Origin: Sulfolobus sp. S-194
Lineage (GTDB): Archaea > Thermoproteota > Thermoprotei_A > Sulfolobales > Sulfolobaceae
Assembly: GCF_012222305.1 (NCBI RefSeq)
Contig: NZ_CP035730.1
Location: forward strand, 2,197,501 to 2,261,500
Length of the DNA: 64,000 bases
Direction of reading: 5' to 3'
Shown: positions 58,058 through 64,000 of the stretch, piece by piece
How the letters are laid out: the number at the start of each line of letters is the position of its first letter
How positions within the stretch are numbered: position 1 is the first letter of the stretch
Translations under genes and position numbers: made by a program
Notes under the pieces: model-generated
What the model was told of the DNA's origin: nothing
Databases searched by the model: none
What the model saw: only the letters and a program-made list of their open reading frames with translations

Positions 58058-58660
58058 TTATGTACACCTTAGAGCTGAATCTCCCATACTTGAATCAACT
58101 TTATGTTGTGCAGTTGACTCTGCTAAAGACGTTATAGATTTTAGAATATTATCCGGTTGTAAATTAGTTGGGAAGGGATATTGCAGATTATTGCGATTCA
58201 ACCAGTAAGCCTTAAATCCTATAGACTTCGCCACTATTATATCCTGTGGATTCGAAGATATTATAGTAATAGCTCCTTTAACACTATTAGTCCTTTTAGC
58301 AAGGTAGTCAAAAAATTCTGGCGAAGGCTTGTATCTCTTTATTTCCTCAGCCGAAATAACATCTTGAACAAACACATCTATATTATTTCTTAGTAAAAAT
58401 TCTTTAACAAATCTCTTCTCAAAATTAGTAATTATAAAGATTCTAGCCCTATAACTTATTTCCTCTAACAATAACGAATCTTGATAAATTTCTAGCTTAT
58501 CTAATTTAACTCCTTTCGCTTGCAATAGAACAGAATAGGGAACATAAACCTTAGCTAGCGTATAAGTAGTAATTACGCATTGCAACTCGTTTATATCTTT
58601 AGTTACATTATCTGGTACTTTAGCTATTGTATTTAGGAAATTAAATGCGAATACGTACAT
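58058..58660 (-). CDS. Haloacid-dehalogenase-like protein lacking nucleophile Asp
   Basis: The 200-residue HAD protein has a type-II dehalogenase motif set: FIITNFEKRF (motif II), RYKPSPEFF with Lys (motif III, about 129-137) and ISSNPQDIIVAKSIGFKAYW (motif IV, about 152-171). Motif I, normally D-x-x-G-T, reads NFLNTI at residues 7-12, so the Asp nucleophile is Asn. It is probably a catalytically dead or altered family member. It sits 2 nt after the large Fe-S gene with GGAGGT as ribosome site, hence a dedicated partner of the operon. Confidence 0.78.
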   Translation of the reverse strand: MYVFAFNFLNTIAKVPDNVTKDINELQCVITTYTLAKVYVPYSVLLQAKGVKLDKLEIYQDSLLLEEISYRARIFIITNFEKRFVKEFLLRNNIDVFVQDVISAEEIKRYKPSPEFFDYLAKRTNSVKGAITIISSNPQDIIVAKSIGFKAYWLNRNNLQYPFPTNLQPDNILKSITSLAESTAQHKVDSSMGDSALRCT

Positions 58661-58662
58661 AT

Positions 58663-60129
58663 TTATTTACCTCCTTTCAGCTTCAGGTAATTCTCGAGCC
58701 AAACCTTCGTTAACATTTTTTGTTTACACTCATTACACACATCGGTATACTGTGCCGTACCAGAAAATCCCATACCTATCAGAAGGGAATCTACCTTATT
58801 TTTAACCTTTACAGAACCTATCGGCTTACCACAATATCTACACTTAGCAAGAACAGCCTTATTTACAGTAATCTTCTTTAACTCCTTTATTTTAGCAAAC
58901 CTCTCAACTTTTATAGCGTTCTCTGGACAGTTTTTAACACATCGTTGAGAACCAATACACATTGGAATATTATACTCAAGCGACATGGTATCACTAATAT
59001 TCTTCAAATCAGGGACCATCATTTGACAAGCCCTTACGCAAACACCACATAAAACACACTTTTCTGGATCTATAGAGACGAAATAGATATCTGGAACTTC
59101 TGCTTCTTCGTCGAGCTTCACCTTATTCCTCATTTCTTCAATAGCCCATAAGTATAGGTTTCTTCTCCTATACTTCCTCAATGGTAATTCTTCTGGTATT
59201 AAGGATTTCCTTAGCTCATTTTTTAACTTAAGGTTTTGTAACTCCTCAATCTTAACTTTATAAATAGGTAGTTTTGAGCCAGGAAAATAAACCGGAATTT
59301 CATCTAATCTCTTTTTTTCAATCTCACTAATTTCATTATCAATTAGTAACACTGGGACTAACCCAGATGCATAGGTAATATAAAGGAAAATATCTGGAAC
59401 TGAGGCCAAAGATGGTACTAATAAGGGATAATAACCCTCTTGTAAAGGAATATCCTTAAATTTAGTAAATATTATAGCTTTAGCCTTCTCATCATAATAA
59501 TTTATACTGTTAATGAAATAAACCAACTGATCAGTTGTAAATGTTGGCATCTCTAAATAACCTAGATACCCTTTAGCAGTACAATAACCGCAATATGAAC
59601 AATTCTCCGGGGAAGTTACTCCAACTCCCTCAACAGTTTTAGCTAATACCCCTTTAGGACATGAAGAAATAAGTGTATTAATTTCCCTTTCAGCAAAGAT
59701 AGAATCGAAGAGAACAGGATAAGGCATATATTCATAAAGCTTAAACTTAATTAGTGAACGCCTTGAAATAGTAACATTTTTTACGGGCTGTAATCTATAT
59801 ACAAGTTCTTGTCTTGATAGCTTTCTTATGTAAGCCATAAGTAAAGCAAATCTATAATTCTCACTTTTATCAAAAAACCAAGAAAGGGGTAAAACCTCTA
59901 TTGCTAGAGGATTTAAGCCTAGTCTTTCATCTGCATCAGCAACAAACTTACTCATATCGTACTCGGAAACTATTAGAAGACCTTGTAATTCGTTATCTCT
60001 AACATCATTAGCTAAATAATCACCAAATTCAGCTACATAAGGAATTCCACTTTCTTTATAAATTTTAACTAAAAATTCGTCTTTCAAAAATTCTCTGACC
60101 TTCTTGCTAACAACTAATCCAATATTCAA
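58663..60129 (-). CDS. Large iron-sulfur protein of molybdoenzyme operon
   Basis: The 488-residue protein carries an isolated Cys group CPKGVLAKT...CSYCGYCTAKG (about 164-190), two ferredoxin motifs CVLCGVCVRACQ and CIGSQRCVKNCP (about 357-402), and a C-terminal zinc-ribbon-like CRYCGKP...CNECKQK (about 430-478). No membrane helix is seen. At about 56 kDa it resembles SreD of the Acidianus sulfur reductase locus in size and type. The start is TTG overlapping the TorD stop, with GGTGGTGG upstream. It probably carries electrons to the catalytic pair. Confidence 0.72.
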   Translation of the reverse strand: MNIGLVVSKKVREFLKDEFLVKIYKESGIPYVAEFGDYLANDVRDNELQGLLIVSEYDMSKFVADADERLGLNPLAIEVLPLSWFFDKSENYRFALLMAYIRKLSRQELVYRLQPVKNVTISRRSLIKFKLYEYMPYPVLFDSIFAEREINTLISSCPKGVLAKTVEGVGVTSPENCSYCGYCTAKGYLGYLEMPTFTTDQLVYFINSINYYDEKAKAIIFTKFKDIPLQEGYYPLLVPSLASVPDIFLYITYASGLVPVLLIDNEISEIEKKRLDEIPVYFPGSKLPIYKVKIEELQNLKLKNELRKSLIPEELPLRKYRRRNLYLWAIEEMRNKVKLDEEAEVPDIYFVSIDPEKCVLCGVCVRACQMMVPDLKNISDTMSLEYNIPMCIGSQRCVKNCPENAIKVERFAKIKELKKITVNKAVLAKCRYCGKPIGSVKVKNKVDSLLIGMGFSGTAQYTDVCNECKQKMLTKVWLENYLKLKGGK

Positions 60130-60776
60130 TTTTTACCACCACCTAGTAAGTAAGAATTCTCGAAATCAATCCACTTTTTCAATTCCCTACACACAATTTT
60201 AAAAATATCAGATCTAGGGTCATTAATTACATCATTAATCCAATCTGGAATCCATCCTTGTATATGAGTTATAAAGAAATTTTTCTGATCCATTAAGTTC
60301 TTATAAACATCCCTTCTTTCTTGTCTCAAAGCTATCTCTTCTTTAATTAAGTAAGCCATGAATGCGAGAATATTAGAAATATGATCTTCTTCAAATACAA
60401 ATTGATTCATGTAATTTAACTTTAATCTTCTTGAGCTGTAGAAACGCATAATATCATCCTTTCTAAACTTTGCTACTCTTTCTCCCATTAACGAAAAGAA
60501 ACGTTTACTTTCAACTGGTGTTAAAGGTTTGACCCCAAGACCAGTTAAAAAAAGAGTCGTGTATTCAATCAGATAATCGCTTCTTTTAGAATCTGATAAT
60601 TTTTCCCATATAGTCTTAAAATTAACAACAGAATTTATTTCTTGAATATCTTTTATCTTCTCTAGTTTTTTCATTAGCTGGGTATAATCCTCTTCATAAT
60701 AATTATAAAGAAATAAGTGTGAAAAAGTGTCATATATTAAAAATCTCATAGAAGAGATTTCAAGAAGGGAAGACAT
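60126..60776 (-). CDS. TorD-like molybdoenzyme chaperone
   Basis: The 216-residue all-helical protein has the TorD/DmsD family marks LTPVESKR, EEDHISNILAFMAYLIKEE (about 130-148) and FFITHIQGWIPDWINDV (about 174-190). It guides cofactor insertion into, and protects, the catalytic subunit. I choose the ATG at 60776 (AGGTG 8 nt upstream) over one 33 nt earlier that would overlap the upstream gene more. It corresponds to the SreE chaperone in Acidianus. Confidence 0.8.
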   Translation of the reverse strand: MSSLLEISSMRFLIYDTFSHLFLYNYYEEDYTQLMKKLEKIKDIQEINSVVNFKTIWEKLSDSKRSDYLIEYTTLFLTGLGVKPLTPVESKRFFSLMGERVAKFRKDDIMRFYSSRRLKLNYMNQFVFEEDHISNILAFMAYLIKEEIALRQERRDVYKNLMDQKNFFITHIQGWIPDWINDVINDPRSDIFKIVCRELKKWIDFENSYLLGGGKN

Positions 60777-60789
60777 ATAAAAAACACCT

Positions 60790-61602
60790 TTAACTTGAAG
60801 AATTACCATTCTGTTCTGTATATGTAGAATTATTTCCTTGAGAACCTAAAATAACTACACCGTTTGAAGTCCATACGTTATAATATTCTGACTGGCTTAG
60901 TAATTCAACATCATTATCAGCAGCATATTCGCTACGCCATGGTAAATAACCACTAGCTGGGTTAGCACCAGTTTCAGGACCTAGAACAAATCCACCTTTA
61001 TCTATAAACAATATATTACCAGGATCAGTTGGATCCAATCTATCAGCCCAAATTCTCGCTTGAACCATACAGCCGTGGATACATGCTGGAATTCTTTCTT
61101 CTGGAGGTAACGTTGGATCATAGATTCTATCAAAGCAGTGTGTACACTTCTTTGTTACACCTTCAACATAATCGAAGAATCTATTACCATAAGGACATGC
61201 ATAAATACAGTATTTAGTTCCTATGCACTCATTATAATCAACTAAAACTATACCGTCCTCTTCTCTCTTAAATGTAGCACCCACCGGACATACTGGTACA
61301 CATGGAGCATTCATACAATGGAAACAGTTTATTGGAATGTTGTAAACCTTAGTTTGAGGATAGTTACCAACTTCAACATAAAGTACTCTTAGCCAGAACA
61401 TAACGTCCAATTCTCCATAGGGATTTAGATCTGGTAAAGGCCCGAACATTCCAGAAGTGTTCCATTCTTTACATGACATTTGACAGCCGGCACAGCCAAA
61501 ACATTTGTTCAAGTCTGTTATTATAGCATAGTTTTTCTTTGGTGTGAAAGGAAGGGATTTTTGAATTCCACCTTCTTTCGGATTTAGAGTTATAGAGGAC
61601 AT
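60790..61602 (-). CDS. Four-cluster ferredoxin subunit of molybdoenzyme
   Basis: The 270-residue DmsB/PsrB-type subunit binds four 4Fe-4S clusters: [15 protein letters not shown] (about 35-49), [14 protein letters not shown] (about 93-106), [12 protein letters not shown] (about 126-137; second Cys position altered to Thr-Lys-Tyr spacing) and CTHCFDR...CIHGCMVQA. It passes electrons between the catalytic subunit and a membrane partner or other donor. A perfect GGAGGTGAT precedes the ATG. It would correspond to SreB. Confidence 0.85.
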   Translation of the reverse strand: MSSITLNPKEGGIQKSLPFTPKKNYAIITDLNKCFGCAGCQMSCKEWNTSGMFGPLPDLNPYGELDVMFWLRVLYVEVGNYPQTKVYNIPINCFHCMNAPCVPVCPVGATFKREEDGIVLVDYNECIGTKYCIYACPYGNRFFDYVEGVTKKCTHCFDRIYDPTLPPEERIPACIHGCMVQARIWADRLDPTDPGNILFIDKGGFVLGPETGANPASGYLPWRSEYAADNDVELLSQSEYYNVWTSNGVVILGSQGNNSTYTEQNGNSSS

Positions 61603-61637
61603 ACGAAATCACCTCCAAGCATATTCATAAAAAAGGA

Positions 61638-64000
61638 CTAACTTGATGAAGATTCACCTGCAAACCCATACCTTATTTTATAATTACCTAGTTTGTAATC
61701 ATTAGACGCTAAAGAGTAAGGAGCTACATAACTCCATAGAGATGTAGACTGCATATTATTAGCATTAAATCTTAGATGCGGTATATCTACCGCTTGTGCA
61801 AATGGTGCACCATTACTTGCACCACTTACACTTATTTGACCGCTCATTTGGTTAACAATTACTGACAATATATCTTGATTGGAGAAATCCTGGCCCATAT
61901 AAACAAACCTATTGGCTGTAACACTTGTTTTAGTGGCTGATACTTTACCAACAATTTTTATTCTGCTATCATGCCATGCAGTTTGTCCAGTTATGGGATC
62001 TAAATACATTATTGGGAAAGCGTTATCACTCTGTGGTAACAATTGACCACCTCTAGATGGTGGCATGTATGATATATTAGCCCAGTTGTTCAATATACTA
62101 TACTTTACTTGCGGAGAATCTGGGGTCATACCTCTAAAGTTTGGTAAAGCTTGAGCTGAAACCACTACCCAAGCTGCACCAGGTCTAGTTGCATTATCTA
62201 AGAATGCTATGGCTGTTAATGTAGTCCTTAGTCCTCCAGACCATGGTTCATTAACAGCTTCAAATTGTACAAAATCACCGCTTTGAATTCCCATACTTTT
62301 CACATAAGGATCAGCAGAACTTAACATAACTGGAGTATATGGCATTATTGCAGTCAGCCATGGTACATTAAAACTCCATGAATGGTAAGTCCTATCATGT
62401 CTCCTTACAAAGAATGTTAATGGGTATTCATTTAAGTCAATACCATCAGAAGTAATTTCTGATTTCCACGCAGGAGGTGGATAATAGCCTCCGAATGGTC
62501 TATGATAATCAAGTAAATTCTTAGCTAAAGCTTGACCATATGAATCACTGGGTAAGACACTTTTAACTAAAAATTGCGAGTTACCAGTTTTCAGATAGAA
62601 ATAGTAATAAGCCGCATTATATCCTTGCCATTTCCCAGCAGCAGCCAATCTGAACTTCTGTAAATATTCTAAGTAAATCCTATGAACATAGGGCAAACCA
62701 ATTGGCCCGTAGGCTCCAGGCATATAAGCACCCCAACCCTTGAAGTAGAACATGTTTACGTTTCTCATATACCTTATTGATGGTGGTAAGACATAAACTG
62801 CTCCTCCTTTTCCGACCTTCACAAATCCTGGGTTAATATCCTCTAATGTCATTTGTCCGGCTGCATACTTTGTTATTATATTTTGAAGCATTTGTTTTAA
62901 TTTAGGCTGGAATTTAACTGGAATTCTAAAGTAATGTTCAATACCACTAGACCTTTGATTAGCGGCAATCTTATAGGTTGGAGCTGTTGAGAAGTTTTGT
63001 CCTTGAGGTACGCTATTTAATATTTGATTTATAACATCTTGTTGATTGGCACCATTGGGTACAAAAGACGCATATAGCTTTAGTTGTTGAGGATTAGGTG
63101 ACTGTTTACCTTCAGCATCTGTAAGTATGTACTCAAAGTTACTTCCGTAGCCAGCTATTAAAATTCCGCCCTTTAAAATAAACATACCAGATGATATTAA
63201 TCCGGGCTGACCTTGTTGTAATATTGTTGTCCCAGTTACTGGGTCGTGAATAGTTACTGGGCTAATTAATGGTAAACCAGTTACAGGATCTTGTGTCGTA
63301 TAATGTGGATTCTTAGTTGGATCAATAGTATTACTTTGATTTGGATATATTCTTAAGAGCCATGCTAATGTTAATAAGAAATCACCAGCACTTAAAACTG
63401 GATACATTGCTGGTAACACTGGCCAGTTTAATGAATCAGATGGTCCTTGAGGTAAGCTGGTTGGTCTATCGAAGGTAGAATGAAAACCATAAATTTCTAG
63501 GAAGGATAAGTCTGGAATTACTAAATCTACTACATTATTTGTCTCTTGCATAAATAAATCTATACTTATCGTGAATGGAATAATATAATTTCCATTATTA
63601 TCTTTCTCTGTTACTTTCTGTAAAAGATCTGTTAGAGTATAAGCATTATTCCAGTAAGGTGCTGTAATATACCACATCATTGCTTGAACAGTATAAGGAA
63701 CGACTTGATTTGGATATTTATTCATAAAATATGTTGTATACGCAACAGCGCTAATTGATCTTTGAGTTGTTAACGGAATTTCCCAACTATATCCTCTATC
63801 TACTAGTAGAGGTCTTCCAGTCTTATAAATTACCAAATCATCCGGACCATCTGGGAATCCATAAGGACCAGCACCAACTATTTCTACGTTTTTAATATCT
63901 ACAGTACCGTCATTATAAATGTATTCTGTCTTTAGGAATCCAGACCTAGTCTTAGGGAATGTTAAATTACTTCCTTGAATTGCACTTGTAATGTCTGGAT
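61638..64000 (-). CDS. Molybdopterin oxidoreductase catalytic subunit, partial
   Basis: The open frame continues past the TTG at 63836 to the window edge, giving at least 787 residues; the N-terminus with the cofactor-binding Cys and Fe-S site is outside. Visible parts match the DMSO-reductase family: [20 protein letters not shown] (substrate-domain region), [13 protein letters not shown] and the C-terminal beta-barrel with [20 protein letters not shown]. It most resembles sulfur/polysulfide or tetrathionate reductase type enzymes; the following genes match Acidianus SreABDE, so SreA-like is my best guess. Catalysis at the cell exterior is likely but cannot be checked here. Confidence 0.75.
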   Translation of the reverse strand, partial: PDITSAIQGSNLTFPKTRSGFLKTEYIYNDGTVDIKNVEIVGAGPYGFPDGPDDLVIYKTGRPLLVDRGYSWEIPLTTQRSISAVAYTTYFMNKYPNQVVPYTVQAMMWYITAPYWNNAYTLTDLLQKVTEKDNNGNYIIPFTISIDLFMQETNNVVDLVIPDLSFLEIYGFHSTFDRPTSLPQGPSDSLNWPVLPAMYPVLSAGDFLLTLAWLLRIYPNQSNTIDPTKNPHYTTQDPVTGLPLISPVTIHDPVTGTTILQQGQPGLISSGMFILKGGILIAGYGSNFEYILTDAEGKQSPNPQQLKLYASFVPNGANQQDVINQILNSVPQGQNFSTAPTYKIAANQRSSGIEHYFRIPVKFQPKLKQMLQNIITKYAAGQMTLEDINPGFVKVGKGGAVYVLPPSIRYMRNVNMFYFKGWGAYMPGAYGPIGLPYVHRIYLEYLQKFRLAAAGKWQGYNAAYYYFYLKTGNSQFLVKSVLPSDSYGQALAKNLLDYHRPFGGYYPPPAWKSEITSDGIDLNEYPLTFFVRRHDRTYHSWSFNVPWLTAIMPYTPVMLSSADPYVKSMGIQSGDFVQFEAVNEPWSGGLRTTLTAIAFLDNATRPGAAWVVVSAQALPNFRGMTPDSPQVKYSILNNWANISYMPPSRGGQLLPQSDNAFPIMYLDPITGQTAWHDSRIKIVGKVSATKTSVTANRFVYMGQDFSNQDILSVIVNQMSGQISVSGASNGAPFAQAVDIPHLRFNANNMQSTSLWSYVAPYSLASNDYKLGNYKIRYGFAGESSSS

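Overview
The window reads as chromosomal DNA of a thermoacidophilic crenarchaeon of the order Sulfolobales. It is A+T-rich, many genes have leaderless starts about 25-30 nt downstream of TATA boxes, and internal operon genes use GGTGA-type Shine-Dalgarno sequences. Gene content fits: a CutABC-type aldehyde oxidoreductase, a fused ETF, a KaiC-like RecA ATPase, HEPN/MNT and VapBC remnants, a DMSO/sulfur-reductase-like molybdoenzyme operon, and small non-autonomous transposons. Genus cannot be fixed from sequence reading alone; Acidianus, Sulfurisphaera, Stygiolobus and Sulfolobus are all possible.

Layout. 1-5.6 kb is an accessory strip: a dead transposase remnant at the left edge, a three-gene SPFH (band-7) membrane module preceded by a perfect hairpin, a MITE-like element with 15-bp inverted ends and an 8-bp target duplication, a second element-like inverted repeat, two small membrane ORFs, and a HEPN/MNT pair whose HEPN gene carries a one-base frameshift. 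5.6-8.3 kb holds a PadR-controlled ABC exporter and a CBS protein. 8.4-11.7 kb encodes electron-transfer flavoprotein (ETF beta-alpha fusion) with FixC and FixX. 11.9-15.5 kb is the three-subunit molybdenum aldehyde oxidoreductase. 15.7-17.9 kb has a rhodanese, a divergently placed peroxiredoxin sharing a 20-bp repeat with it, and a CitE-like lyase. 17.9-20.7 kb is a four-subunit 2-oxoacid:ferredoxin oxidoreductase. 20.8-22 kb is a DmsB-DmsC fusion.

22-37 kb is a lipid/acyl-CoA catabolic region: thioesterase, two acyl-CoA dehydrogenases, a second complete ETF set (split beta and alpha, FixC, FixX), two acyl-CoA synthetases, and an operon of two thiolase-fold proteins that both lack the usual Cys/His residues, paired with two DUF35 zinc-ribbon proteins. 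A VapBC pair with a nonsense-mutated toxin and an amidohydrolase lie inside it. 37-40.7 kb is a methylcitrate-cycle-like operon (PrpD, PrpB, CBS, citrate/methylcitrate synthase) divergent from malate dehydrogenase. Together these genes could burn fatty or branched acids, passing electrons through ETF to quinone and propionyl-CoA through the methylcitrate cycle; this linkage is inference.

41.8-44.6 kb carries a HAD-like phosphatase, UppP, a DUF302 protein and small membrane proteins. 45-51.7 kb is the anaerobic corrin-ring operon (CbiG, E, a CbiX-CbiC fusion, H, D, T, L, F) lacking CbiJ. 51.7-57.7 kb holds an isoaspartyl peptidase, two transporters, a membrane protein next to a KaiC-like ATPase, and a DsrE protein. 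57.6-64 kb is a molybdoenzyme operon: catalytic subunit (running off the right end), four-cluster ferredoxin subunit, TorD-like chaperone, large Fe-S protein, haloacid-dehalogenase-like protein lacking its nucleophile, and a DUF2299-like protein. It resembles the sulfur reductase (Sre) locus of Acidianus but shows no membrane anchor in the visible part. No rRNA, tRNA or CRISPR array was recognised.
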